A stretch of 35,423 nucleotides of DNA from Clostridia bacterium (GTDB lineage Bacteria; Bacillota; Clostridia; Monoglobales; Monoglobaceae): the NCBI GenBank assembly GCA_900769795.1, contig CAAGHZ010000030.1, positions 1 to 35,423 of the forward strand, in the 5' to 3' direction. Of this stretch, positions 15,466 to 23,436 are shown piece after piece. Below the pieces are notes generated by a model that was not told where the DNA came from, searched no databases, and saw only the letters and a program-made list of their open reading frames with translations. Numbering within the stretch: position 1 is the stretch's first letter; each line of letters opens with the position of its first letter. Made by a program: the position numbers and the translations under genes.

Positions 15466-15726
15466 CTACATTTGTTCTCTCAGACGCTTTATCTCCCGTC
15501 TGATATTTGCATCCACCGCAAATGGTGGTAAATTATTTATGATTTTACTTGAAAGCCCCGTTGGGCTCACATGTTTATTTTTCTTCTTCTTTTTCTTTTC
15601 GGCCTTTCTGCGCTTTCCGTCACATATTATAACTCGGTCACCGTCGACGCCTGTTATAATAAAATACTCACCCTTGTCATGTCCGCAAAGAGAAACAACC
15701 ATATCGCCAACCATAAACTGTGACAT
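15466..15726 (-). CDS. KOW-domain RNA-binding protein (L14e-like)
   Basis: An 86-residue protein with an N-terminal KOW-type SH3 barrel (about 1-40: VGDMVVSLCGHDKGEYFIITGV) and a very basic middle with a run of six lysines. Proteins of this kind, related to eukaryotic/archaeal L14e, are found between map and infA in many Clostridia and are thought to bind RNA. The role on the ribosome is not established. GGGGGGAAGGG precedes the ATG. Position and domain agree, but the function is inferred. Confidence 0.82.
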   Translation of the reverse strand: MSQFMVGDMVVSLCGHDKGEYFIITGVDGDRVIICDGKRRKAEKKKKKKNKHVSPTGLSSKIINNLPPFAVDANIRREIKRLREQM

Positions 15727-15753
15727 ATAAATCCCTTCCCCCCGAACCTTATA

Positions 15754-16506
15754 TTATTTCTGTGGCATAGTAAGTATAAAAGGCTGACCATTTGTTACAA
15801 GCACACTATTCTCATAGTGCGCCGTCAATCCGCCATCTGTTGTGATAACAGTCCATTCGTTATCTGCTGTATACGTCTTATAATCAAACTGACATACCAT
15901 CGGCTCAATTGCAAGACACATTCCGGCCCTCATTCGTATTCCCCTGGCAGACGACACATAGTTTGGAACCTCCGGATCCTCATGAAGAGCAGCACCAATT
16001 CCGTGCCCGCAGTATCTGCGAAGAACAGAAAATCCGTTTTTCTCAACATATTTCTGCACCGCCGCAGAAATGTCTCCGATGCGATAACCTTCTTTTACAA
16101 AATTGAGCCCTTCAAAAAAGCTCTGTTTGGTGACATCTATGAGGCGCTGCGCCTCTTCTGATATCTTACCCACTCCAAAAGTTCTTGCCGCGTCTCCATT
16201 GTAGCCTTTATAACAAGCCCCTACATCTATACTGATAATATCTCCATCCTTGAGGACTCTATTGCCGGGGATGCCATGAATTATCTCATCATTCACACTG
16301 GCACATATACTGCCTGTAAAACCCCCATATCCCTTAAACGACGCTGTACAGCCTTTGGATTTTATGTAATTTTCAGCAACCTTATCAAGTTCTGCCGTCG
16401 TAACCCCGGGAGCAATCGCCTCTTCTACTGCGCAAAGTGCGCCATAGGTAACCTCTCCCGCAATCTTCATTTTTTCAATCTCTGACTTTGATTTTATTGT
16501 CACCAT
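15754..16506 (-). CDS. map: Methionine aminopeptidase, type I
   Basis: Removes the initiator methionine from nascent proteins; cytoplasmic dimetal enzyme. The 250 residues form a pita-bread fold. All five metal ligands are visible: D94 and D105 (SIDVGA, GYNGDAART), H168 (CGHGIG), E201 (LAIEPM) and E232 (HYENSV); H77 and H175 are the substrate-side histidines. It has no N-terminal zinc-finger extension. AGAGGT lies before the ATG. It is preceded by adk, with a perfect hairpin in the gap, and followed by the KOW gene. Confidence 0.97.
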   Translation of the reverse strand: MVTIKSKSEIEKMKIAGEVTYGALCAVEEAIAPGVTTAELDKVAENYIKSKGCTASFKGYGGFTGSICASVNDEIIHGIPGNRVLKDGDIISIDVGACYKGYNGDAARTFGVGKISEEAQRLIDVTKQSFFEGLNFVKEGYRIGDISAAVQKYVEKNGFSVLRRYCGHGIGAALHEDPEVPNYVSSARGIRMRAGMCLAIEPMVCQFDYKTYTADNEWTVITTDGGLTAHYENSVLVTNGQPFILTMPQK

Positions 16507-16530
16507 TATATATTACCTCTGATTATTTAC

Positions 16531-16560
16531 ATTAAGGGTTTGCTGTAGCAAACCCTTAAT
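16531..16560 (-). repeat. Perfect hairpin between adk and map
   Basis: A 13-base-pair perfect inverted repeat (ATTAAGGGTTTGC with its complement) with a 4-nt loop, 10 nt after the adk stop. The minus strand continues GTAAATAATC, without a U-tract, so it is not a typical terminator. It may tune adk/map ratio, serve as an RNase site or stabilise the upstream mRNA. Confidence 0.7.
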
Positions 16561-16570
16561 AAATACAACG

Positions 16571-17203
16571 CTATTTACTAAGAGTATCCAAAATTTCTTT
16601 TGTCGTACCACTTATATCATCTTTGCCTTCGGCAACCTTCAGCAAACCGAGTTCGCGATAGAAACCAATAAGCGGCTCTGTCTCACGGTGATACGTTTCT
16701 AGTCTGCTCTTTACTGTCTCAGGCTTGTCATCCGCTCTCGTTGTAAGCTCTCCACCACAGATATCACACACCCCATCCTTTTGAGGCTTGCGATGTTCTT
16801 TATGGAAGGTAGCGGCACACTTTGAACATTCAAGTCTGCCTGACAATCTTTCAATAATCTTTTCATCCTTCACGTCGATATTAAGCACGCAATCAATCTC
16901 AATATCTGAATTCTTAAGAGCCTCTGCTTGCGGCAATGTTCTCGGAAATCCATCAAGAATAAATCCACCTTTGCAATCTTCCTCGCTAAGACGAGACTTA
17001 ATAACTCCTATCATTACATCATCCGGCACAAGGTTTCCTTCATCAATGTATTGCTTCGCAATTTTGCCAAGCTCAGTTCCTTCTTTTATATTCTTTCTCA
17101 AGATAGCACCTGTCGAAATTGTCGGAATGTTAAAATGCTTACACAATATTTCAGCCTGCGTTCCCTTTCCGGCTCCGGGGGCTGCCAACAATATCATCTT
17201 CAT
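16571..17203 (-). CDS. adk: Adenylate kinase, zinc-LID type
   Basis: Catalyses ATP + AMP to 2 ADP. The 210-residue product has the P-loop APGAGKGT (8-15), the AMP-binding TGAILR (31-36) and GFPRT (85-89), and a long LID with four cysteines C126, C129, C146 and C149 (LECSKC ... CDIC), the structural zinc site of many Gram-positive enzymes. AAAGGAAG precedes the ATG. It is in the conserved secY-adk-map order. The gaps on both sides contain perfect hairpins. Confidence 0.98.
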   Translation of the reverse strand: MKMILLAAPGAGKGTQAEILCKHFNIPTISTGAILRKNIKEGTELGKIAKQYIDEGNLVPDDVMIGVIKSRLSEEDCKGGFILDGFPRTLPQAEALKNSDIEIDCVLNIDVKDEKIIERLSGRLECSKCAATFHKEHRKPQKDGVCDICGGELTTRADDKPETVKSRLETYHRETEPLIGFYRELGLLKVAEGKDDISGTTKEILDTLSK

Positions 17204-17265
17204 AAAAGATACTTCCTTTCTTCGACAAAATTTAAATTATCCGTATAAACGGACAGAGCAGAACT

Positions 17266-17290
17266 CTATCTCTTGTTAGACAAGAGATAG
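17266..17290 (-). repeat. Perfect hairpin between secY and adk
   Basis: A 10-base-pair perfect inverted repeat (CTATCTCTTG with its complement) with a 5-nt loop in the 116-nt secY-adk gap. A small CCGT/ACGG hairpin lies further downstream. There is no U-tract, so processing or mRNA stabilisation is more likely than termination. Confidence 0.65.
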
Positions 17291-17319
17291 TTTCTACTCT
17301 TCCGCAAGCTTTTATTTAC

Positions 17320-18600
17320 TTATTCTAAAAATCCCTTGTAATGACGCATAATCATCTGAGACTCCATGCTCTTAACTGTCTCAAGTGCAACACCAACTAC
17401 GATGAGAAGTGATGTGCCACCGATTGAGAAGTTAGCAATATTGAGTCCAAGGTTCATGAAAATCGGAATAACTGCAATTATACCAAGGAAAATTGCACCC
17501 GCAAGAGTAACTCTTGAAAGAACCTTTCCGATGTAGTCAGATGTTGACTTACCGGGACGAATACCGGGGATAAATCCACCGTTTCTCTTCATATTATTTG
17601 ACATTTCAATCGGGTTATACTGGATTGAAGTGTAGAAATATGTGAAGAAAATAATCAGCAAGAAGTAAAGCACAGCATATATCCAGGATTGACCTGAAAA
17701 TACCCATAAGAAACCTCCCCAGAAGCCGCCACTCTGTGCGGTCTTACCGAAGAAACTTGCAATTGTGCCGGGGAATGCCATAATTGACATCGCAAAGATT
17801 ACAGGAATAACACCTGCGCCGGCAACCTTAATGGGAATATGAGTGCTCTGTCCGCCATACATCTTTCTGCCAACAACACGCTTTGCATACTGAACAGGCA
17901 AACGACGCTCTGCTTCATTCATCATAACAACGAATGCAATTACCAAAAGCGCAAGCACAAGAACAGCTACAGCAAGAAGCCAGCTGAGTGTGCCTCCCTG
18001 AACATAAGCATAAAGAGATGTGAACGCACCGGGAAGTCTTGACACGATACCCGCGAAGATAATAAGCGAAATACCGTTACCAACACCCTTCTCTGTAATC
18101 TGCTCGCCAAGCCACATAAGGAAAGCGGTACCTGCAGTGAATGTAGTTACAACTACAACTGCTGTGCCAAAGCCGGGGCTTGTAACCGCACCGTAGCTTT
18201 TAAGCAAGAAATACAAACCAACTGCCTGAATAAGAGCTAAAACAACCGTTGCATATCTCTGCATCTGAGCAATCTTCTTTCTTCCCTCTTCGCCTTCCTT
18301 CTGGAGACGCTCAAGAGCCGGGATTGCTACACACAAAAGCTGGAATATAATTGACGCATTGATGTATGGTGTAATACTCATCGCAAAAATTGTTGCGTTC
18401 TGGAAAGCACCACCGGATACTATGTCAATAAATCCAAACATTGAGTTCTCTGCGCTGAAAAGCTGACTCATCTGTGTCGCATCAAGCATAGGAACAGGGA
18501 TACAAGAGCCCAATCTGAAGATTATCAGCATAACAAAAGTATAAATAATTTTTTTTCTTAAGTCAACAATCTTCCATGCGTTTCTGATTGTTTCAAACAT
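17320..18600 (-). CDS. secY: Protein translocase subunit SecY
   Basis: Central pore of the Sec translocon. The 426-residue product starts MFETIRNAWK and has about ten membrane helices. Recognisable points are the N-terminal LRKKIIYTFVMLIIFRLGSCIPVP region, the plug region, the NEAERRLPVQYAKRV loop and the ISIT-like MSITPYINASIIFQLL segment. The ATG at 18598-18600 follows GAGGTGG; a longer reading from 18624 would run through the rplO stop and that site. The rplO stop is one base away, so the genes are tightly coupled. Usual length. Confidence 0.98.
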   Translation of the reverse strand: MFETIRNAWKIVDLRKKIIYTFVMLIIFRLGSCIPVPMLDATQMSQLFSAENSMFGFIDIVSGGAFQNATIFAMSITPYINASIIFQLLCVAIPALERLQKEGEEGRKKIAQMQRYATVVLALIQAVGLYFLLKSYGAVTSPGFGTAVVVVTTFTAGTAFLMWLGEQITEKGVGNGISLIIFAGIVSRLPGAFTSLYAYVQGGTLSWLLAVAVLVLALLVIAFVVMMNEAERRLPVQYAKRVVGRKMYGGQSTHIPIKVAGAGVIPVIFAMSIMAFPGTIASFFGKTAQSGGFWGGFLWVFSGQSWIYAVLYFLLIIFFTYFYTSIQYNPIEMSNNMKRNGGFIPGIRPGKSTSDYIGKVLSRVTLAGAIFLGIIAVIPIFMNLGLNIANFSIGGTSLLIVVGVALETVKSMESQMIMRHYKGFLE

Positions 18601-18601
18601 C

Positions 18602-19042
18602 TTATACCACCTCAGCCTTTCCACCGGCAGCCTCTATCTTCTCAGCTGCTGTTTTACTAAATCTCTTTGCCTTTACAGTAAACTTTTTATTAAGTTCACC
18701 ACGACCGAGAATTACTATTCCATCGCAAACCTTTGAAATAATACCGGCCTCTTTAAGAACCTGAGCGGTAACCTCTATTCCATCTTCAAGAAGATTAAGC
18801 ATTTCTACATTCACAGAAACATATTCCTTTGCAAAAATGTTCTTAAATCCACGTTTAGGCAATCTTCTGTAGATAGGCATCTGTCCACCTTCAAAACCGG
18901 GACGTACGCCTCCGCCGCTGCGGGCATTCTGACCTTTGTGACCCTTACCGGCTGTCTTGCCGTTGCCGCTTCCGTGGCCTCTGCCGACTCTGAATGCATT
19001 TTTCTTAGAGCCTTCGCTCGGAGATAATTCATGAAGTTTCAT
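18602..19042 (-). CDS. rplO: 50S ribosomal protein L15
   Basis: Late-assembling 23S rRNA-binding protein. The 146-residue product begins MKLHELSPSEGSKK and has the long glycine-rich N-terminal extension (RVGRGHGSGNGKTAGKGHKG) and the PIYRRLPKRGF segment. The ATG at 19040-19042 follows AGGAGGAGGTG; a TTG at 19069 is upstream of that site and rejected. It follows rpmD and is one base from secY. Confidence 0.97.
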   Translation of the reverse strand: MKLHELSPSEGSKKNAFRVGRGHGSGNGKTAGKGHKGQNARSGGGVRPGFEGGQMPIYRRLPKRGFKNIFAKEYVSVNVEMLNLLEDGIEVTAQVLKEAGIISKVCDGIVILGRGELNKKFTVKAKRFSKTAAEKIEAAGGKAEVV

Positions 19043-19109
19043 TGAGTACACCTCCTCCTTTTTTATCAAAAATTAGTTGTACGGGCACATTGCCCGAATG
19101 TGTCTTTTA

Positions 19110-19289
19110 TTACTCGGATACTTCTACTAAGTGCTTTACCTTGAAAACCATTCCTCTGATCTGGGCATTGTCAGGCTTTTCAACGGTCTGTCCTATTTTC
19201 TTAAGACCAAGTGCCTCAACTGTTGCAATCTGGTCTTTTTTGCATCCGATAGTACTCTTTTTAAGAGTAACCTTTATTGTACTAGCCAT
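19110..19289 (-). CDS. rpmD: 50S ribosomal protein L30
   Basis: Small 23S-binding protein of the large subunit. The 59-residue product reads MASTIKVTLKKSTIGCKKDQ at the start and has the conserved LGLKKIGQTVEKPDNAQIRGM region, which confirms L30. AGGAGGG lies before the ATG. It sits between rpsE and rplO as expected in the spc operon. The 67 nt before rplO contain a short CGGGCA/TGCCCG hairpin (19082-19096). Confidence 0.96.
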   Translation of the reverse strand: MASTIKVTLKKSTIGCKKDQIATVEALGLKKIGQTVEKPDNAQIRGMVFKVKHLVEVSE

Positions 19290-19317
19290 GGATAAACCCT
19301 CCTGTCTTATTTTTTAA

Positions 19318-19848
19318 TTAACCGAGGATCTCTTCCGGCTTTTTACCTCTGAGCTGAGCAACCTCTTCTACACTCTTGAGTGATGCCAGACCCTCTATTG
19401 TTGCTGCAACAACGTTTCTCGGGTTGTTGCTGCGCAGACACTTTGTTCTTATATCTCTGATACCTGCAAGCTCAAGCACCGCACGTGCGGGGCCGCCTGC
19501 GATAACGCCGGTACCTTCTGCAGCCGGCTTTAAGAGAACTCTTCCTGCACCGGATTCACCGATGATTTCATGAGGAATTGTGCTCTTAACCATAGGAACA
19601 GTGATCATGTTCTTCTTAGCCTCATCTATACCCTTGCGAATAGCATCCGGGATTTCTGCTGCCTTACCTGAACCGTAACCAACATGGCCATTGCCGTCAC
19701 CAACAACTACCAATGCGCTGAAACGCATTGTTCTACCACCCTTTACGGTCTTTGCAACACGGTTAAGATGAACTACTTTTTCCTGTATATCAAGCGTATC
19801 CGCTTCTATACGCGGCTGCTTTTTGGTTCTTTCACCTTTTTCTGCCAT
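19318..19848 (-). CDS. rpsE: 30S ribosomal protein S5
   Basis: 30S protein at the mRNA entry channel that contributes to decoding accuracy. The 176-residue product has the double-stranded-RNA-binding-like S5 N-domain (KVVHLNRVAKTVKGGRTMRFSA onward) and the C-terminal domain with GTGVIAGGPARAVLELAGIRD. The loop residues VAKTVKGGR, where spectinomycin mutations arise, look wild-type. GAGGTGA precedes the ATG. Between rplR and rpmD. Confidence 0.98.
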   Translation of the reverse strand: MAEKGERTKKQPRIEADTLDIQEKVVHLNRVAKTVKGGRTMRFSALVVVGDGNGHVGYGSGKAAEIPDAIRKGIDEAKKNMITVPMVKSTIPHEIIGESGAGRVLLKPAAEGTGVIAGGPARAVLELAGIRDIRTKCLRSNNPRNVVAATIEGLASLKSVEEVAQLRGKKPEEILG

Positions 19849-19873
19849 CTTCGATTCACCTCTTTCAAACTAA

Positions 19874-20236
19874 TTAGAATTTCAGTCCGCCCTCGCGAGC
19901 TGCCTCGGCGAGTTCTGCAACTCTACCGTGATAAACATATCCGCCTCTGTCAAATACAACCTCAGAAATGCCGGCTTCAAGCGCTTTCTTTGCTATAAGC
20001 GCGCCAACTGCCTTTGCAGCTTCCTTGTTGCCGCCGTAGTTTGCCTTGAGTTCTGCATCAAGAGTTGAAGCAGAAACCAAAGTCTTAGCTGCGGTATCAT
20101 CAATGATCTGAACGTATATGTTTTTCAGACTTCTAAACACACAAAGTCTCGGCACCTGCGCAGTTCCTGAAACCTTTTTACGAACTCTCGCATGTCTTGC
20201 AAGTCTTGATACATTACTACTTGTCTTCTTAATCAT
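19874..20236 (-). CDS. rplR: 50S ribosomal protein L18
   Basis: Binds 5S rRNA together with L5 and helps dock it into the large subunit. The 120-residue product has the basic N-terminal RLARHARVRKKVSGT segment and the LCVFRSLKNIYVQIIDD core, and it ends in VADRGGY-like FDRGGYVYHGRV. CAGGAGGTG precedes the ATG. Usual spc position between rplF and rpsE. Confidence 0.97.
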   Translation of the reverse strand: MIKKTSSNVSRLARHARVRKKVSGTAQVPRLCVFRSLKNIYVQIIDDTAAKTLVSASTLDAELKANYGGNKEAAKAVGALIAKKALEAGISEVVFDRGGYVYHGRVAELAEAAREGGLKF

Positions 20237-20261
20237 TAAATTTACACCTCCTGACGGTTAA

Positions 20262-20807
20262 TTACTTCTTAGAACCTGCCTTACCTTCCTTACGTCTGAT
20301 ATGTTCTTCAACATACTTAATACCCTTGCCCTTATAAGGTTCAGGAGGTCTCTTCTCGCGAATATTCGCTGCAAACTGACCAACCTTCTGCTTATCGGCA
20401 CCTGAGACGATAATCTGGTTAGGCTGAGGAACTTCTACTGTAATTCCGTCGATTTCCTCCATCTCAACCTGATGAGAATAACCAAGGTTCATTACAAGTT
20501 TGTTTCCCTGTTTCGCTGCTCTGTAACCTACACCATTGATTTCAAGTTCTCTTTTGAAACCTTCGGTTACACCAACAACCATGTTACTGAGTAAAGTTCT
20601 TGTAAGTCCGTGAAGTGATCTGTGCTCTTTAGCATCAGATGGACGCTTTACCTCGATAACATTGCCGTTCTGTTCTATAATCATATCCCCGCTAAGCTGA
20701 GCGCTAAGCTCGCCCTTGGGGCCCTTTACGGTAACTTCATTGCTCTGTCCGATTGTAACGGTAACACCAGCAGGTACCTCAATCGGCATCTTTCCTATAC
20801 GTGACAA
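20262..20807 (-). CDS. rplF: 50S ribosomal protein L6
   Basis: Large-subunit protein near the sarcin-ricin loop and the elongation-factor site. The 181-residue product begins (M)SRIGKMPIEVPAGV and ends with the KGIKYVEEHIRRKEGKAGSKK tail, with two repeated alpha/beta domains. The start is a TTG at 20805-20807 preceded by AAAGGAGGAG; the longer in-frame reading from 20831 contains the Shine-Dalgarno and is rejected. Between rpsH and rplR. Confidence 0.96.
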   Translation of the reverse strand: MSRIGKMPIEVPAGVTVTIGQSNEVTVKGPKGELSAQLSGDMIIEQNGNVIEVKRPSDAKEHRSLHGLTRTLLSNMVVGVTEGFKRELEINGVGYRAAKQGNKLVMNLGYSHQVEMEEIDGITVEVPQPNQIIVSGADKQKVGQFAANIREKRPPEPYKGKGIKYVEEHIRRKEGKAGSKK

Positions 20808-20840
20808 TGAATTCTCCTCCTTTCTTACCAAATGATTGTA

Positions 20841-21239
20841 TTACCAAATAAATGCCAATACTTCTCCGCCTACGTTCTGACGACGAGCTTCCTTGTCTGT
20901 CATAACGCCCTTAGAAGTAGAGATAATCGCAATACCGAGTCCCTTCAATACTTTGGGGAGCTCTTCTTTTGATGCGTAAGAACGAAGACCGGGCTTACTT
21001 ACTCTCTTAAGTCCTGTAAGAACCTTCTGCTTGTTCTCAGCATACTTTAATGTGATGCGGATTACTCCCTGAATGCCATCTTCTATAATCTCAACGTTCT
21101 TAATGTAACCTTCCTGAAGCAAAATGTTAGCGATTGCCTTCTTCATGTTTGATGCAGGAATGTCAACAGTTGCGTGTCTTGCATTGTTAGCATTTCTGAT
21201 TCTTGTAAGCATATCCGCAATAGGATCTGTAATATGCAT
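20841..21239 (-). CDS. rpsH: 30S ribosomal protein S8
   Basis: Primary 16S rRNA-binding protein of the central domain. The 132-residue product begins MHITDPIADMLTRIRNANNA and ends with the conserved STSKGVMTDKEARRQNVGGEVLAFIW. AAAGGAGGT precedes the ATG. In E. coli S8 represses the spc operon at a site by rplE. A matching site was not recognised here. The 94-nt gap to rpsN holds a short ACAT/ATGT hairpin. Confidence 0.98.
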   Translation of the reverse strand: MHITDPIADMLTRIRNANNARHATVDIPASNMKKAIANILLQEGYIKNVEIIEDGIQGVIRITLKYAENKQKVLTGLKRVSKPGLRSYASKEELPKVLKGLGIAIISTSKGVMTDKEARRQNVGGEVLAFIW

Positions 21240-21333
21240 AGTTCCAACCTCCTTTTTATCGGAATCAAAGCCGGTTTGACCGTCCGTGACATCTTATGTC
21301 GGCCACCTGACTTCACTTATTTTAAAATTCAGC

Positions 21334-21519
21334 TTACCAAGACGCTTTCTTTACGCCTGGAATCTGTCCCTTGTAAGCAAGCTCACGGAAACAAATTCTG
21401 CAAATACCAAACTTACGAAGATATGCGTGCGGTCTGCCGCAAATCTTACATCTATTGTATTCTCTTGTAGAATATTTCTGCTTACGCTGCTGCTTTACTA
21501 CCATTGACTTCTTAGCCAT
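21334..21519 (-). CDS. rpsN: 30S ribosomal protein S14, zinc-binding type Z
   Basis: Head protein of the small subunit. The 61-residue product is the short zinc form, with C24, C27, C40 and C43 in CKIC and CRIC and the GRPHAYLRKFGICR core. It ends in the usual IPGVKKASW. TAAGGAGG precedes the ATG. Between rplE and rpsH, the standard place. With the zinc-ligand L36 and L24 it shows a ribosome using zinc forms in this cluster. Confidence 0.98.
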   Translation of the reverse strand: MAKKSMVVKQQRKQKYSTREYNRCKICGRPHAYLRKFGICRICFRELAYKGQIPGVKKASW

Positions 21520-21543
21520 AAGCTTTAATCCTCCTTATCGACA

Positions 21544-22080
21544 CTATTTCGTAAACGGTGCACCCATCAATGTGAGTAACTCTCTTGCCTCTTCATCTGT
21601 TTTGGCAGTAGTAACAAAGATGATGTCCATTCCGCGAATTTTGTCAATCTTATCATAATCAATTTCAGGGAAGATAAGCTGCTCTTTGATACCAAGTGCA
21701 TAGTTGCCCCTGCCGTCAAAAGAGTTAGGATTAATACCTCTGAAGTCACGAACTCGTGGAAGAGCTGCGTTAAAGAGTCTGTCAACAAACTCATACATCT
21801 TTGAACCTCTGAGGGTAACCTTACAACCGATGTTCATACCTTCTCTTACTTTAAATGTAGCGACTGATTTACGAGCCTTTGTAATTATAGGCTTCTGACC
21901 TGTAATCAAACCAAGGTCGTTCGCCGCACTCTCAACCGCCTTTGAATTCTCGCGGGCATCACCAACACCCATGTTGATAACTACTTTGTCAAGCTTAGGA
22001 ATCTGCATTGTGCTCTTGTAGCTGTATTTCGCCATCAAAGCATCCTTGATTTCTTTTGTATACTTCTCTTCAAGTCTCAT
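21544..22080 (-). CDS. rplE: 50S ribosomal protein L5
   Basis: 5S rRNA-binding protein forming a bridge with S13 and P-site tRNA. The 178-residue product contains LDKVVINMGVGDARENSKAVE (residues 29 on) and the signature RDFRGINPNSFDGRGNYALGI, and ends near DEEARELLTLMGAPF. AAGGAGGT precedes the ATG. Between rplX and rpsN. Confidence 0.98.
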   Translation of the reverse strand: MRLEEKYTKEIKDALMAKYSYKSTMQIPKLDKVVINMGVGDARENSKAVESAANDLGLITGQKPIITKARKSVATFKVREGMNIGCKVTLRGSKMYEFVDRLFNAALPRVRDFRGINPNSFDGRGNYALGIKEQLIFPEIDYDKIDKIRGMDIIFVTTAKTDEEARELLTLMGAPFTK

Positions 22081-22113
22081 TTAGAGTGAAACCTCCTTCC
22101 TAATCAAATTTAA

Positions 22114-22437
22114 TTAAAATGTTTCGCCGCACTTCTTGCAGTAGCGTACGTGTGTTCCATCTTCAAGAACCTTACGTCCAACTCTTGTTGCAGCGTTGCA
22201 CTTGCCGCAAACATTCATAACCTTGCTTGCATATATTGGTGTCTCCTGCTTAATAATGCCGCCAACTTCTCCCATCTTTCTGGGCTTTTTGTGCTTGGTA
22301 GCCATAGAAACACCTTCAACGATAACCGTGCGCTTTTCAGGGTTTACAGATAAAACCTTACCCTTTTTGCCCTTATCCTTACCGGACAGAACAACTACCT
22401 GGTCGCCGGTTCTGACATGCATTTTGCTGATAGCCAT
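22114..22437 (-). CDS. rplX: 50S ribosomal protein L24, with zinc ribbon
   Basis: Assembly initiator of the large subunit. The 107-residue product has the N-terminal KOW motif (GDQVVVLSGKDKGKKGKVLSV) and a C-terminal CGKC ... CKKC four-cysteine zinc site (about residues 77-105), a form found in many Clostridia. The ATG at 22435-22437 follows GGAGG; a longer reading from 22500 passes through a long intergenic hairpin and is rejected. Between rplN and rplE. Confidence 0.97.
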   Translation of the reverse strand: MAISKMHVRTGDQVVVLSGKDKGKKGKVLSVNPEKRTVIVEGVSMATKHKKPRKMGEVGGIIKQETPIYASKVMNVCGKCNAATRVGRKVLEDGTHVRYCKKCGETF

Positions 22438-22471
22438 TACGTTTCCTCCTATCTTCAAATATAAGGATCTA

Positions 22472-22508
22472 TTTATGTTTTGTTGTGATAGCCACAACAA
22501 AACATAAA
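22472..22508 (-). repeat. 16-bp perfect hairpin between rplN and rplX
   Basis: TTTATGTTTTGTTGTG at 22472-22487 has a perfect complement at 22493-22508, with a 5-nt loop. It begins eight bases past the rplN stop and ends about 35 nt before the rplX start. The minus strand after it is AGATCC with no U-run. This is the longest perfect stem in the ribosomal cluster. Its role (RNase III site, pause or decay barrier) is unknown. Confidence 0.75.
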
Positions 22509-22515
22509 AATATTA

Positions 22516-22884
22516 CTAAAGTACCTCAGGCGCAAGTGAGAGAATCTTCATATATTCTTTATCTCTGAGCTCTCTGGCAACAGGGCCAAATATACGTGTA
22601 CCTCTCGGTGTCTTATCATCTCTGATAATAACAGCTGCATTCTCGTCAAATCTGATCTGAGAACCGTCAGCTCTCTTTACGCCTTTAACGCTGCGGACAA
22701 TAACTGCCTTAACAACGTCACCTTTTTTAACAGCACCGCCGGGCGTTGCTTTTTTAACAGAAGCGATTATAACGTCACCGATATTGCCGTAGCGTCTGAA
22801 AGAACCGCCCATAACACGGATACAAAGAATTTCTTTAGCACCACTGTTATCAGCAACCTTCAAAATACTCTGCTGTTGTACCAT
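22516..22884 (-). CDS. rplN: 50S ribosomal protein L14
   Basis: Large-subunit protein at the subunit interface that contacts L19 and 16S rRNA. The 122-residue product begins MVQQQSILKVADNSGAKEIL and has the conserved GAVKKGDVVKAVIVR and GTRIFGPVARELR segments. Length is exactly that of most homologues. ATAGGAGG precedes the ATG. Between rpsQ and rplX. Confidence 0.98.
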   Translation of the reverse strand: MVQQQSILKVADNSGAKEILCIRVMGGSFRRYGNIGDVIIASVKKATPGGAVKKGDVVKAVIVRSVKGVKRADGSQIRFDENAAVIIRDDKTPRGTRIFGPVARELRDKEYMKILSLAPEVL

Positions 22885-22956
22885 AACGGATTTCCTCCTA
22901 TCTTTTTTCGTATAACCGGCCGCATATAGCAGCCATACAAACGATTTTAAATCAGC

Positions 22957-23214
22957 TTATTTAGCCTTCTCAACGATTTCAACTAAACGCCATCTCTTGT
23001 CCTTGGAAAGAGGTCTTGTTTCCATAACTCTAACCTTGTCGCCGATGCCGCATACGTTTTCTTCGTCATGCGCCTTAAGCTTGTAGGTACGCTTGATAAC
23101 CTTGTTGTAAAGCTTGTGCTTTACGTTTTCCTTAATAGCAACAACTATTGTTTTATCCATCTTGTCGCTGATAACCTCACCGACACGGGTTTTACGATAA
23201 TTACGTTCACTCAT
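22957..23214 (-). CDS. rpsQ: 30S ribosomal protein S17
   Basis: Early-binding 16S 5'-domain protein with an OB fold. The 85-residue product has RKTRVGEVISDKMDKTIVVA and the C-terminal GDKVRVMETRPLSKDKRWRL motif. The Shine-Dalgarno TAGGAGGTG overlaps the stop codon of rpmC, which suggests translational coupling. Between rpmC and rplN. Confidence 0.98.
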   Translation of the reverse strand: MSERNYRKTRVGEVISDKMDKTIVVAIKENVKHKLYNKVIKRTYKLKAHDEENVCGIGDKVRVMETRPLSKDKRWRLVEIVEKAK

Positions 23215-23226
23215 TCCCTACACCTC

Positions 23227-23436
23227 CTACGCATTTACGCTTGCGATTCCAAGCTCTTTTTCTTTGAGGACGGTTTTTACTCTTGCAATATCCTTTTTAA
23301 CGCTAACTATTCTCATTGGATTGTCCAACTGGTTGGTAGCGTTCTGGAAACGAAGGTTAAAAAGCTCTTCCTTCAAGTCCTTGATCTTATCTTCAAGCTC
23401 CTGCGTTGAAAGGTCTCTTATATCCTGTATTTTCAT
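23227..23436 (-). CDS. rpmC: 50S ribosomal protein L29
   Basis: Two-helix protein near the exit tunnel and part of the site for trigger factor and SRP. The 69-residue product reads MKIQDIRDLSTQELEDKIKD at the start, with the family LRFQNATNQLDNPMRI segment. Its ATG overlaps the rplP stop by one base (TAATG), so translation is probably coupled. Between rplP and rpsQ. Confidence 0.97.
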   Translation of the reverse strand: MKIQDIRDLSTQELEDKIKDLKEELFNLRFQNATNQLDNPMRIVSVKKDIARVKTVLKEKELGIASVNA

